Source of the DNA: Variovorax sp. Sphag1AA
GTDB taxonomy: Bacteria > Pseudomonadota > Gammaproteobacteria > Burkholderiales > Burkholderiaceae_C
Length of the DNA stretch: 64,000 bases
Assembly: GCF_014192575.1 (NCBI RefSeq)
Contig: NZ_JACHYC010000007.1
Span: 1-64,000, forward strand
Direction of reading: 5' to 3'
This document shows, one piece after another, positions 24,126 to 32,962 of the stretch. The notes beneath the pieces were generated by a model, which had not been told where the DNA came from, made no database searches, and saw only the letters and a program-made list of their open reading frames with translations. Within the stretch, counting starts at the first letter, position 1; every line of letters begins with the position of its first letter. The translations under genes and the position numbers were made by a program.

Positions 24126-24934
24126 ATCGCATGGGCTCGATCGCATTGTTCACCCGCCTCGTCGCAGCCTCTCTGGGTGGTCAGGCGCGCTATCCGGCAT
24201 CGGCGCTGATGCTCACGGTGGGCCAGTTCATCGGCACCGGCATCGAGATGATCGCGGTCTGGGCACTGTTCCACCGCTTCGGCGACGTGCAGGGCTGGCG
24301 CATCGGCGAAGTCGCGCTGTTCTACGGACTGGTGAATTGCATGTTTGCCATCGCCGATGCGCTGGGACGCGGCTTCGACACGCTGGGCACGGAGTTCCTG
24401 CGCACCGGTGCGTTCGATCGCCTGCTGTTGCGCCCACGCCCGCTGGCGTTGCAGCTCATGGGGCACGACGTGCGCATCAGCCGCCTCGGGCGACTCCTGC
24501 AAGGGCTCGCCGTGATCGCGTTCGCCACCGTGCATGCCGGCATCGCCTGGACGCCCTCTTCGATCGCGATCGCGTTGTTCGCGCTTGCTGGCGGCGTGGC
24601 GCTGTTCCTCGGCATCCTCGTGCTGCAGGGGACCCTGTCGTTCTGGACGGTCGAGAGCCTGGAGATCGCCAACATGCTGACGTATGGCGGCGTGCAGGCG
24701 GCGCAGTTTCCGGTGGCGGTGTATGCGCAGTGGTTCCGGCGCGCGCTGACCTTCGTCGTGCCGCTCGCGTGCGTTGCCTATTACCCGGTGCTTGCGATCC
24801 TCGGCAGGGACGATCCGCTGGGTGCGCCAGCGTGGGTAGGGTTCGTGTCGCCGCTCGCGGGCTTCATCTTCCTGGCCGCGGCGTTCGGCGCCTGGCGCCT
24901 CGGGCTGCGCCGCTACGCATCGACAGGCAGTTGA
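24122..24934 (+). CDS. ABC-2 type exporter permease (DUF990-like), second subunit
   Basis: The second permease (270 aa, start MNRMGSIALF) also has about six membrane segments. It carries the family's ..LLLRPRPLALQLMG.. loop, the equivalent of the 'L.RPl....' motif in ABC2_membrane_6 proteins. The start is fixed by the ATGA overlap with the first permease. The frame remains open upstream, but only in antisense-like Arg-rich sequence. It converges on the LysR gene at 24939. Confidence 0.85.
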   Translation: MNRMGSIALFTRLVAASLGGQARYPASALMLTVGQFIGTGIEMIAVWALFHRFGDVQGWRIGEVALFYGLVNCMFAIADALGRGFDTLGTEFLRTGAFDRLLLRPRPLALQLMGHDVRISRLGRLLQGLAVIAFATVHAGIAWTPSSIAIALFALAGGVALFLGILVLQGTLSFWTVESLEIANMLTYGGVQAAQFPVAVYAQWFRRALTFVVPLACVAYYPVLAILGRDDPLGAPAWVGFVSPLAGFIFLAAAFGAWRLGLRRYASTGS

Positions 24935-24938
24935 GGCA

Positions 24939-25889
24939 TCAACTCCAGCCGAGCTTCGAGCCACGCTGGGTGGGCACAAAGCTCGCTACGACCTGCTCGC
25001 GAAACCACATATGCGCCGGATACTGATGTGTCCGCTCATGCCATGAGAGGCAGACTTCAAAAGGCGTCGCCTCCATCGGCATCGAGACCGTAGCCAGGCG
25101 CGCGCCAAAGCACTCCACCAGGCGCGCAGGCACCAATGCGACCATGTCCGACACTGCGAGAAGGTGCAGCGCGCTCAGGTAGCTTGGCGTCACAAAGCGG
25201 CGATTGAGCCGCAGACCCTGCGCTTGAAGATGCTTGTCCAGATCTGCGGCAAGGTAGTTGACCGCGTTGGGCATGACCACGGCGTGATCCAGCTCCGCGA
25301 ATTCCGCGGGCGTCAGCGATCTGCCGACTGCCCGATGTGCGGCACGGGCCGCGCAAACCGCTTGGTCCTGAAGCAATGGTCGATGGCGCAAGTCGCTCGC
25401 GTTTTGCGCAAGCAAACCGATTGCGAAGTCGACCTCCCCATCCTCCAGGAGCCTGTTGAACTGGGTGGGGTGAACCGGATCGACAACCGTCACCCTGACG
25501 TTGGGAAATGTCGAACTGAGGTGGGCCAACAGAGGTCCCATGAAGACACTTTCCACGTAGTCGGTCGCGACCACGCGAAAGTGGTTGCGCGAGACGCGCG
25601 GGTCGAAGTCGGTGGCATGACCGAGAAGTTCGTGAGTTTCCTCGAGGATTCGGGAGGCAAGCTCACGCAACTGCACTGCCTTGCTCGTAGGAGCGAGGCC
25701 GCTCTCCCCCTTGACCAGAATTGGATCGGCGATGAAAGCGCGCAATTGACTGAGCACACGGCTCATTGACGGCTGGCTGATGGCGAGCGCATCGGCGGCG
25801 CGCGAGATGTGCGCATGATCGACCAGCGCAATGAGGCATCTGAGCAAGCGGAAGTCGAGCGTCCTGGGGTCTCGGGATCGTTTTTGCAT
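24939..25889 (-). CDS. LysR family transcriptional regulator
   Basis: This 316-residue regulator has an N-terminal winged helix (about 10-70: ..LIALVDHAHISRAADALAISQPSMSRVLSQLR..., split here) and a LysR substrate-binding domain (about 95-300). The first codon follows the stop of the ClC gene immediately, with GGAG in the end of that gene serving as ribosome site, so it is cotranscribed with carbonic anhydrase and ClC on the minus strand. This is unlike most LysR genes, which are divergent from their targets. Effector unknown. Confidence 0.88.
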   Translation of the reverse strand: MQKRSRDPRTLDFRLLRCLIALVDHAHISRAADALAISQPSMSRVLSQLRAFIADPILVKGESGLAPTSKAVQLRELASRILEETHELLGHATDFDPRVSRNHFRVVATDYVESVFMGPLLAHLSSTFPNVRVTVVDPVHPTQFNRLLEDGEVDFAIGLLAQNASDLRHRPLLQDQAVCAARAAHRAVGRSLTPAEFAELDHAVVMPNAVNYLAADLDKHLQAQGLRLNRRFVTPSYLSALHLLAVSDMVALVPARLVECFGARLATVSMPMEATPFEVCLSWHERTHQYPAHMWFREQVVASFVPTQRGSKLGWS

Positions 25890-27173
25890 CTACCCGCTCC
25901 TGGCTTCGATCGGATTGCCGTAGATCGGCTTCGCACCGAACTGCGTGCTGATCGCGTGCGCGACACCGCAAGCGAGCATCACCGGCACCGTGAGCTGGAA
26001 CTGGTCCGTCATCTCCAGCACCATGACGATGGACATCAGCGGCGCGTGCGTCACAGCGGCCAGCACCGCCGCCATGCCCACCACCGCCAGCGCGCGCGGA
26101 TCGCCGACCCACGCCACAGGCATCCACGTCGCGGCGATCTGCGCCAGCACGCTGCCGGCTGTCGCGCCGACGAAGAGCGACGGCGTGAACACGCCGCCGA
26201 TGGCGCCGCTGCCCGAGCTCAGCGCTGTCGCGGCCACCTTCGCCACCAGGATCATCGCCAGCCACTGCCACACATGCTCGCCTTGAAGCACCTGCGAGAC
26301 GACGCTGTAGCCGTTGCCCCAGACCTGGGGAATCGCCGCCGAGATCAGCCCCACCAGCAGGCCGCCGATGCCGAGGCGTATGGGCATCGACTTGACCCTG
26401 GAGAAGAGATCGCGCGTTTTCTCCAGCAGGCCGAGCCACACCCATCCGATGCCGCCGAACACGATCCCGGACAAGAGCGCAACGACCAGTCCCGTCGGCA
26501 GTACCGGCTTGCCCGACATGACGTACAGCGGGGTGGGCTCGATCAGCCAATAGATCAGCGCACTGGCCGTCGCGGACGCGATCAGCACCGGTGCGACCGT
26601 GCTCCGTGCGAAGAATCCCAGCGCCAGTTCGAGCACGAACACCACGCCGGCAATCGGCGCGTGATAGGCCGAGCCGATGCCCGAGGCGATACCGCAGACC
26701 ATGATGGTGTTGCGCTGTTCAGGCGACATGGCCACCCAGCGCGCCAGCCATGAACTCACCCAGGCCGCGAGCTGCACCATCGGGCCCTCGCGGCCGATCG
26801 CCGCGCCCGTTCCGATCGAGAACAACGCCGACAGCGAGCGAGTGAAAGTCGTTCGATCGTTCAGATCGACGCGACCGGCACGTGCCGCCTCGATGTAGTC
26901 GAGATTGCGATCGCCGCGCGGACCTCTGGCGGCCCATCGGCCGCCCCAATGAAGCACGAGCCCCGCCACCAGCCCGCCGACGGCACAGACCGCCGCACGG
27001 TGCCAGGCAGACAACGACATGGCTGTCTCGACGAGTCCGCCGGTGTGGCCGGTCGCAAGCCACTCGACCTGCTGCGTCAGCCAACGAAAGACGATGGTCG
27101 ATACGGCACCCAGTGCGCCGGCGATACCTGCCCAGATCCAGAGCTTGATTGTTTGAATTGTTGGCCTTAGCAC
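25890..27173 (-). CDS. ClC family chloride channel/antiporter
   Basis: This is an inner-membrane anion channel or Cl-/H+ antiporter (427 aa) with about ten or more hydrophobic helices. The GREGP motif (about 127-131), with the gating glutamate at about 129, and the later ..GGVFTPSLF.. (GxFxP) motif are present. The first selectivity motif of classical ClC proteins, GSGIP, is not seen; that region reads ..GPRGDRNLDYIEAA.., so anion selectivity may differ. The start is a GTG. It sits between a beta-carbonic anhydrase and a LysR gene in one transcription unit, which suggests a link to bicarbonate or pH balance. Confidence 0.87.
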   Translation of the reverse strand: MLRPTIQTIKLWIWAGIAGALGAVSTIVFRWLTQQVEWLATGHTGGLVETAMSLSAWHRAAVCAVGGLVAGLVLHWGGRWAARGPRGDRNLDYIEAARAGRVDLNDRTTFTRSLSALFSIGTGAAIGREGPMVQLAAWVSSWLARWVAMSPEQRNTIMVCGIASGIGSAYHAPIAGVVFVLELALGFFARSTVAPVLIASATASALIYWLIEPTPLYVMSGKPVLPTGLVVALLSGIVFGGIGWVWLGLLEKTRDLFSRVKSMPIRLGIGGLLVGLISAAIPQVWGNGYSVVSQVLQGEHVWQWLAMILVAKVAATALSSGSGAIGGVFTPSLFVGATAGSVLAQIAATWMPVAWVGDPRALAVVGMAAVLAAVTHAPLMSIVMVLEMTDQFQLTVPVMLACGVAHAISTQFGAKPIYGNPIEARSG

Positions 27174-27182
27174 GTCGCAATG

Positions 27183-27803
27183 CTAGCCGTTCGGCTCCAG
27201 GAACCGCACGCGGCCTGTCTGCAGTTCATAGACGGCACCGACGAGCTTCATCGTGCCTTCGCGCTCTCGCGCCTGGGCTTCCGGCGTCTCGCGCAAAGTC
27301 CGCACGGTGTGCCGCACATTCGCTTCCACGGCCTGATGGAGCAGCTTCGCGGGAGGCTGCGTGCCATCGAGCCCTTCGAGCGCCGGCACGATGCCCTCCA
27401 GCAGCAACTCGATCCTGCTTTTCTGCCGGGAGCCATGGAAGCGCGACCCGATGGCCGCCTCCACGGCGCCACATCCCTCGTGTCCCAGCACGACGAACAG
27501 CGGCGTGTGCAGATGCGAGCCCGCGTACTGAAGCGTGCCGAGGATGCTCGGCCCGAGCACATTGCCCGCTACGCGGATGACGAACAGCTCGCCGAACGAG
27601 GCGTCGAACACGAGTTCAGGCGGCACCCGGCTGTCGCTGCATCCGAGGATCGTCGCGAAAGGTTGCTGGCCCTTCGCCAATTCGGCCAGGACCTCTTTCT
27701 GCACCGTTGGAAAGCGCGCGCGGCCCTGAATGAATCGCTCGTTGCCTTCTTGAAGACGGGCCAGCGCTTCGGCGGCGGTGCAAGGTGGGGAGGAAGTCGA
27801 CAT
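27183..27803 (-). CDS. Beta-class carbonic anhydrase
   Basis: The enzyme interconverts CO2 and bicarbonate. The zinc site is complete: Cys55 and the Asp57-Arg59 dyad in ..LGCSDSRVPPE.., then His108 and Cys111 in ..LGHEGCGAV... I prefer the ATG at 27803 (MSTSSPPCTA, 206 aa). The frame is open upstream, but the extra residues are not typical of the family. It leads a minus-strand unit with the ClC and LysR genes and is separated by about 90 bases from the tannase gene upstream. Confidence 0.9.
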   Translation of the reverse strand: MSTSSPPCTAAEALARLQEGNERFIQGRARFPTVQKEVLAELAKGQQPFATILGCSDSRVPPELVFDASFGELFVIRVAGNVLGPSILGTLQYAGSHLHTPLFVVLGHEGCGAVEAAIGSRFHGSRQKSRIELLLEGIVPALEGLDGTQPPAKLLHQAVEANVRHTVRTLRETPEAQAREREGTMKLVGAVYELQTGRVRFLEPNG

Positions 27804-27893
27804 GGTGTGGGCGGGATGCAGGGCTGACCATAGGCGCTGCGGCGCGCAGGTGTCAACTCGACGCCCGCCCATTGCGCGATCAGCCGCGCCCCT

Positions 27894-29501
27894 TCACCGG
27901 CAAGCGAAGCTCGCTGCCTTGTCCGCATCGCCTCCGACGTATTGCGCAGCCTGCGGATAAGGACACAGGGGCCGGCTCCGCTCCTGCCCGTCGGGCCGCT
28001 GCTGTACCGCCACGAGGGACGCCGGTGCCTTGCCTGCCTCTACCCAGTCGATGACCGCGGTCACCGCGTCGAACACGTTGGGCGCGTTCCCGTTGCCGCA
28101 GTGCTGCATGCCCGGCGCCATGAACAGGCGATAGGTGTCGTCGAGCTTGGCGGTCGCGCGACCGGCCTCCTCGTAGTAGCCGATGCTCATCATCGGATTG
28201 AGCGCCGGGTCGGCCCAGCCGTGGTACGTGATCATCTTGCCGCCACGCGCCTTGAAGGCGCTGAGGTCCGGATTGCGCGCATCCAGCATCTGGCTCATGA
28301 AGCTCGTGGCGCGATAGCCCTCGTCCAGGTTGAAGGTTCGCCAGTCGGCATCGGGACGGCTCGCGGGCTGATCCGCGAAATAGCGCAGGAAGGTCTGTGC
28401 GTAGGCGCTCTGGCGCGTCTCACCGGGTGGCAATGCCTGCGCGACCGATGCAGTGCGCGCGCCGGGCGCCGGAGGTGGTGGCGGGATGGACACGAACCAC
28501 TCGGCCCATCCGCTGACGCCATTCGTGTCGGGCGCCTCCGAGCCCCAGGGCCACGCCGGGAACACGCTCTTGCCCTTGTGCTGCATGTCGGCGTGCACCG
28601 CCTCGAGCGCCGCGACCTGCGCGTCGCTGAGGCCTTGCAGATCGGTCCTGGGATTGATCCTGCATTGGCGCGGATCGCTGATCACGCCGTCCTGAAGGCC
28701 ATCGATCGCATCGCACTTCGCGACGATCTGGCGGCCGATCTCCGAGAGCTGCGCGGAGGTGAAGCCCGCCTTGCTGATCAGCGGTGCATACGACACGTAG
28801 TCGTACATCGTCCCGGTGAAGTTGAGCACCGGCGCACCCGCGGCGATGCCGTCGAAGTCGGCCGGATAGCGCTGCGCGGACATCAGCCCCTGCCGTCCGC
28901 CGGTGGAGCAGCCATCGAAGTACGACTTGGCGGGCGTCCGTCCATAGAACGCCTTCGCGAGATCCTTGGACGCCTGGGCGGTCAGGTGAATCGCGCGATG
29001 GCTGTAGTCGACGAGCTTTGCGAGATTGTTCTGCGCGAACGTCCCGAGCGGCTGCGCGACCGCGTCGTGGCCGGTGTTGGTTTGCGCGGCGACAAAGCCC
29101 CGCTTCAGCGCTTCGTCACGCAGTGCCACGCGATTGGCTGCATCGATGCGTTCGCCGGCGTAGCCGCCGTTGCCGCGCATGTACAGGCGGCCGTTCCATC
29201 GCATGGGCAGCGCGACTTCGATCAGGACTTCGGGGTCGAGCATCGCGACGATGCGACAGTAGTCCGGAACGCCCTGCGCGGCCGCGACCACTTCCGACGA
29301 AAGGACCGTCATGCGCGTGCCTTCGACCGACATCACCTGCTGGCCGAGCTTTGCGCAGTCGCCCGTCGATGAAGCGACCGGGTTGCTGTAGTTCACCGCG
29401 GACTTTGCAGCGTCCCGAAAACTGCCGATGTTCTGCGCGTGCGCCGCGAAGCCCACTGCCGCAAGGCACAACGCCGGTGCCAGAGTCTTCTGCCTGATCA
29501 T
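27894..29501 (-). CDS. Tannase / feruloyl esterase family protein
   Basis: This exported esterase of aromatic esters (535 aa) has a signal peptide of about 22 residues. The family's hallmarks are all present: the nucleophile in Cys198-Ser199-Thr-Gly-Gly (..YFDGCSTGGRQGL..), the partner histidine-cysteine pair His467-Cys468 in ..PGMQHCGNG.. whose Cys bridges to Cys198, an Asp at about 431 (..HGWADPALNP..), and the calcium loop ..KCDAIDGLQDGVISDPRQC... AAGGAG precedes the ATG. It is the last gene of a catabolic run that also encodes a Rieske oxygenase, so it may release an aromatic acid for ring cleavage. Confidence 0.92.
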   Translation of the reverse strand: MIRQKTLAPALCLAAVGFAAHAQNIGSFRDAAKSAVNYSNPVASSTGDCAKLGQQVMSVEGTRMTVLSSEVVAAAQGVPDYCRIVAMLDPEVLIEVALPMRWNGRLYMRGNGGYAGERIDAANRVALRDEALKRGFVAAQTNTGHDAVAQPLGTFAQNNLAKLVDYSHRAIHLTAQASKDLAKAFYGRTPAKSYFDGCSTGGRQGLMSAQRYPADFDGIAAGAPVLNFTGTMYDYVSYAPLISKAGFTSAQLSEIGRQIVAKCDAIDGLQDGVISDPRQCRINPRTDLQGLSDAQVAALEAVHADMQHKGKSVFPAWPWGSEAPDTNGVSGWAEWFVSIPPPPPAPGARTASVAQALPPGETRQSAYAQTFLRYFADQPASRPDADWRTFNLDEGYRATSFMSQMLDARNPDLSAFKARGGKMITYHGWADPALNPMMSIGYYEEAGRATAKLDDTYRLFMAPGMQHCGNGNAPNVFDAVTAVIDWVEAGKAPASLVAVQQRPDGQERSRPLCPYPQAAQYVGGDADKAASFACR

Positions 29502-29542
29502 TGCCTTGTCTCCTTCTTGTGGTTGCTTGATGAAGGCAATGT

Positions 29543-29971
29543 CTATTTTTGCTCGAACTCCCGGTTCATGGTCTGCTCCGCGATGCGCCAGCCCTCGGAG
29601 AGCCGCTGCAGCTTGGCGGTGACCACCAGCACCAAGGCCGGCCCCTGCAGCGGCGCCGGTACGACGCGACGCTCGCCTGCATCGTGCCGGTAGACCGTGA
29701 GATACAGCCGTGCGTTTGCGTGAACCGCGTCCTGCGCGTCCACGATGAGGTTGGTCACCACGTGGCGGATGACTTGCGAGGTCGGGCGTCGGTGCATCTC
29801 GGCAATGATGGCTTGGCGGCCTCTCAGCGCCTTGCCAGCGCGATGCCAGACGCCGTCAGGCGTGAACAGCGCCGCCATTCCCTCGTAGTCCCATGCATCG
29901 AAGGCATCGTAGAAGCGCAGCAGGGTCTGGCCGCAGTCGCATTCGATGGCGCGCTCGACGTCACGATCCAT
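29543..29971 (-). CDS. SnoaL-like / NTF2-fold protein
   Basis: This small NTF2-fold protein (142 aa) has the pattern of SnoaL_4-type proteins: an N-terminal helix ..LLRFYDAFDAWDYEGMAALF.., then ..DGVWHRAGKALRGRQAI.. and a C-terminal ..GWRIAEQTMNREFEQ. Members include the small subunits of ring oxygenases as well as isomerases and hydratases. Its presence near the Rieske oxygenase gene makes a role as dehydratase, isomerase or oxygenase partner possible. It overlaps the quinone-oxidoreductase-like gene by 11 bases. Confidence 0.75.
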   Translation of the reverse strand: MDRDVERAIECDCGQTLLRFYDAFDAWDYEGMAALFTPDGVWHRAGKALRGRQAIIAEMHRRPTSQVIRHVVTNLIVDAQDAVHANARLYLTVYRHDAGERRVVPAPLQGPALVLVVTAKLQRLSEGWRIAEQTMNREFEQK

Positions 29972-30977
29972 TCCCGTCTCCTGTTTCGGGTCGGACCGCG
30001 AGCACGATCTTCCCGCTGTGGGTGCCGCTTTCCATCAGCGCATGCGCCTTGGCGGCCTCTTCAAGGGCGAACACGCTGTGCACCACCGGCTGCAGTCGAA
30101 CATCGGCAAGGCGCGGCCACCAGTGGCGCTCCAGCTCTGCAGCAAGTTCCGCCTTGTAGGCGACGCTGCGCGGGCGAAGCGTCGAGCCGATGATCGACGC
30201 GCGCTTGCGCAGCAGCTTCACCACGTCGATGGTCGCTTGCGCGCCACCCATGAAGGCGATGACCGCGATCCGGCCATCCATGGCCAGTGCTTCGAGATCG
30301 CGCTCCAGGTAGGGGCCGCCGACCATGTCCAGCACGACGTCCAGCCCCATGCCGCCCGAGAAATCCATCGCGGCCGCGACGAAGTCCTCGTTGCGATAGA
30401 GCACGACCCGCTCGGCGCCGGCCTCCAGACAGTAGTCCGCCTTGGCTTCGTCGCCTGCTGTCGTCAACACGCGCGCGCCGAATGCGCTGGCCATCTGGAT
30501 CGCAGTGGTCCCGATGCCACCTGCGCCGCCGTGAACCAGGAACGACTCGCCGGCCTTCAGGCGCGCGCGCACGAAGACGTTGTCCCAGACGGTGAAGCAG
30601 GTTTCCGGCAATGCCGCAGCCTGCGCCAGTGAAAGCCCAGGTGGAACCGGCAGGCAATGCGTGGCGGGGACGGCGCAGAACTCCGCATAGCCGCCGCCGG
30701 GCACGAGCGCGCAGACCGCGTCGCCGATCTGCCAACGCTGCGCGCCCGGTCCGAGGGCGGCGACACGACCGGCGACTTCGAGGCCGATGATCGGCGAAGC
30801 GCCGGGCGGCGGCGGATAGCGGCCGATCCGCTGCGCGCAGTCGGGCCGGTTCACGCCCGCATAGGCGACCTCGAGCAGCACCTCGCCTTCGCGCGGAAGG
30901 GGCCGCTCGCACTGCGCGATGCGCAGCACGTCCGGACCTCCACCGGCGCCATAGTCGACATATCGCATCGTGCTCAT
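29961..30977 (-). CDS. NAD(P)H:quinone oxidoreductase-like MDR family dehydrogenase
   Basis: This is a zinc-free medium-chain dehydrogenase/reductase (338 aa). It has the GroES-like N-terminal domain with ..YAGVNRPDCAQRIGRYPPP.. and a Rossmann domain with ..VHGGAGGIGTTAIQ.., as in quinone oxidoreductases and the PIG3 group. The ATG at 30977 shares one base with the stop of the E1 beta gene (TGATG), fixing the start. It probably reduces an enone or quinone intermediate of the pathway. Confidence 0.85.
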   Translation of the reverse strand: MSTMRYVDYGAGGGPDVLRIAQCERPLPREGEVLLEVAYAGVNRPDCAQRIGRYPPPPGASPIIGLEVAGRVAALGPGAQRWQIGDAVCALVPGGGYAEFCAVPATHCLPVPPGLSLAQAAALPETCFTVWDNVFVRARLKAGESFLVHGGAGGIGTTAIQMASAFGARVLTTAGDEAKADYCLEAGAERVVLYRNEDFVAAAMDFSGGMGLDVVLDMVGGPYLERDLEALAMDGRIAVIAFMGGAQATIDVVKLLRKRASIIGSTLRPRSVAYKAELAAELERHWWPRLADVRLQPVVHSVFALEEAAKAHALMESGTHSGKIVLAVRPETGDGNGS

Positions 30978-31987
30978 CAGATGTGGCGTGCAAGCTTGCG
31001 GGCCCGCTCGGCGATGCGCGCCGCGTCGGGAATGAGCGCCGCCTGCAGATGCGGCGCGGCGGGCATGCGGCAATCGTCCACGCCGAGACGCTCGACAGGC
31101 GCGGCGAGCAGGCCGAACAGCTCGGACTGCACGCGCATCCCGATCTCGGCGCCGAAGCCGCCCGTGACGTTGGCTTCGTGCACCACGAGCAGATTGCGCG
31201 TACGGCGCACGCTGCTCATCAGCGTTCGCCAGTCGAAGGGTGCGATCCAGCGTGCGTTGATGACTTCGGCATCGATGCCCTCGGCCTTCAACTCGTCAGC
31301 GGCTGCGAGCGCCTGGTGCAGCATGGGCCCCCAGGTGACGATCGTCAGGTTCGTGCCTTCGCGCGCCACGTGCGCGCCTTCCGCGCATTCGACCGGCCCG
31401 TCGATCACGACGTCCTGCGGCTCGCCGTGATAGAGCGCGCGGTTCTCGATGACGAGCGTCGGATCGTCGCAGTGGATCGCCGCGAGCAGCATCGAGTACG
31501 CGTCCTGCGCAGTCGCCGGAATGCCGACACGCAGGCCCGGCACATGGGCGTACATCGCTTCGAGGTTCTGCGAGTGCTGTGCGCACGAGCCCGGCGTGGC
31601 GCCCTGCTGGGTGCGGATGGTGAGCGGCGCCGATAGCCGGCCGGCCGACACGTAGCGCACGTTGGCGGCCTGATTGACGATCTGGTCCATCGCCACGAGG
31701 CTGAAGTCGATCCACATGATCTCCACGATCGGCCGTAGCCCCGTCATCGCGGCGCCCACGGCCGCGCCGAGCATCGCCGTCTCGCTGATCGGCGTGTCGA
31801 ACACGCGCAGGGCGCCGGATTCGGCCTGCAGGTCGCGCGTGACGCCGAAGACGCCGCCGGGCTTTGCAAGGTCTTCGCCGTAGAGGATGGTCTCCGGCAG
31901 TTCGGCCAGCGCGCGGCGCAGCGCGGCATTGACGGCCTTGGCGAACGAAAGCTGCACCGTGGGGGCAGAACGCGGCGCGCTATGCAT
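30977..31987 (-). CDS. 2-oxoacid dehydrogenase E1 component, beta subunit
   Basis: This is the thiamine-diphosphate-dependent E1 beta subunit (336 aa) of the pyruvate/acetoin/branched-chain dehydrogenase type. It has the N-terminal ..VNAALRRALAELPETILYGEDLA.. (split: EDLA follows) and conserved ..DTPISETAMLGAAVGAAMTG.., ..RTQQGATPGSCAQHSQNLEA... It pairs with the E1 alpha gene, which it overlaps by eight bases. No E2 acyltransferase or E3 gene is nearby, so either those subunits are borrowed or the pair works as a stand-alone C-C lyase or decarboxylase. Confidence 0.88.
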   Translation of the reverse strand: MHSAPRSAPTVQLSFAKAVNAALRRALAELPETILYGEDLAKPGGVFGVTRDLQAESGALRVFDTPISETAMLGAAVGAAMTGLRPIVEIMWIDFSLVAMDQIVNQAANVRYVSAGRLSAPLTIRTQQGATPGSCAQHSQNLEAMYAHVPGLRVGIPATAQDAYSMLLAAIHCDDPTLVIENRALYHGEPQDVVIDGPVECAEGAHVAREGTNLTIVTWGPMLHQALAAADELKAEGIDAEVINARWIAPFDWRTLMSSVRRTRNLLVVHEANVTGGFGAEIGMRVQSELFGLLAAPVERLGVDDCRMPAAPHLQAALIPDAARIAERARKLARHI

Positions 31988-32939
31988 GGAGATGTTCCTT
32001 CACTGTTTCGGCATTCGCCAGCGGCGCAGCGAGGGCGGCAGCGGCCGCAGCCTCGATATGCGTGCGCGCGTCGTTCTCGACCGCGTCGAGCTCGAAAGCC
32101 GCGACACCTTCGGCCAGCAGTTGGCCGCGCAGGCGCGCGATCGGTTCGCGCTGCTTTGCCTCGGTCAGCTCGCCCTTCGGCCGGTAGCTCTGCATGTCTC
32201 CGTAGTAGTGGCCGACGAGGCGCTGCGTCATCATCTCGATCAGCGCCGGACCATGGCCTTCGCGCGCGCGCCGCGCATGGTGGGCCACGCACTCGCGCAC
32301 CGCCGTGACGTCGTTGCCGTCGATGCGCTCTCCGGGCATGCCATAGGCCGCGGCACGCTTGTGGAGTTCGGCGTCGCGCACCGTGTCGGCGATCGGCGTC
32401 AGCTCGGCATAGGTGTTGTTCTCGCAGATGAACAGCACGGGCAGGTCGAGATAGGCCGCGAAGTTCATCGCTTCGTGGATCGCGCCCTGGTTCATTGCGC
32501 CGTCGCCGAATGCGGTGAGCGCCACGCGCGGCTCCTTCTTCACCCGCGCCGACAGTGCTGCGCCGCAAGCGATCGGCGCGCCCGCACCGACGATGGAGTT
32601 CTCGCCGTAGAAGCCATGGTCAGCCGCGCTGAACATCGCGGAGCCGCCGCGGCCGCGGCACACGCCGGTCTCGCGCCCGAGCAGTTCGGCGAGGATGCCT
32701 TCGGCCGGAACACCGCAGGCCATCGCCCAGCCGTGGCCGCGGTAGGTGCTGAACACGCGGTCCTCGCCCGTCAATGCGCCCCGCGCGCCGACGTAGATGG
32801 CTTCCTGGCCCACGCACAGGTGGACGGAACCCTGAATGGTCTGCTGCTTGCGCAGTTCGGTGATCTTTTCTTCGAGCAGCCGGATGCGGTGCATCGCGGC
32901 GAGGTCGGCAAGCGCCTGCCCGGTATCGATGGAGGTCAT
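31980..32939 (-). CDS. 2-oxoacid dehydrogenase E1 component, alpha subunit
   Basis: This E1 alpha subunit (319 aa) carries the TPP-binding motif from Gly145-Asp-Gly (..TAFGDGAMNQGAIHEA..) to Asn174-Asn175 (..FICENNTYAE..). It has the upstream ..GQEAIYVGARGAL.. and ..RGHGWAMACG.. motifs of the acetoin/pyruvate family. With the E1 beta gene it forms the heterotetramer core. It lies 23 bases after the aldolase gene, so the aldolase product (pyruvate or a related 2-oxoacid) may be its substrate. Confidence 0.9.
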   Translation of the reverse strand: MTSIDTGQALADLAAMHRIRLLEEKITELRKQQTIQGSVHLCVGQEAIYVGARGALTGEDRVFSTYRGHGWAMACGVPAEGILAELLGRETGVCRGRGGSAMFSAADHGFYGENSIVGAGAPIACGAALSARVKKEPRVALTAFGDGAMNQGAIHEAMNFAAYLDLPVLFICENNTYAELTPIADTVRDAELHKRAAAYGMPGERIDGNDVTAVRECVAHHARRAREGHGPALIEMMTQRLVGHYYGDMQSYRPKGELTEAKQREPIARLRGQLLAEGVAAFELDAVENDARTHIEAAAAAALAAPLANAETVKEHLHA

Positions 32940-32962
32940 GAGGAGTGTCGTGATGGATGGAT

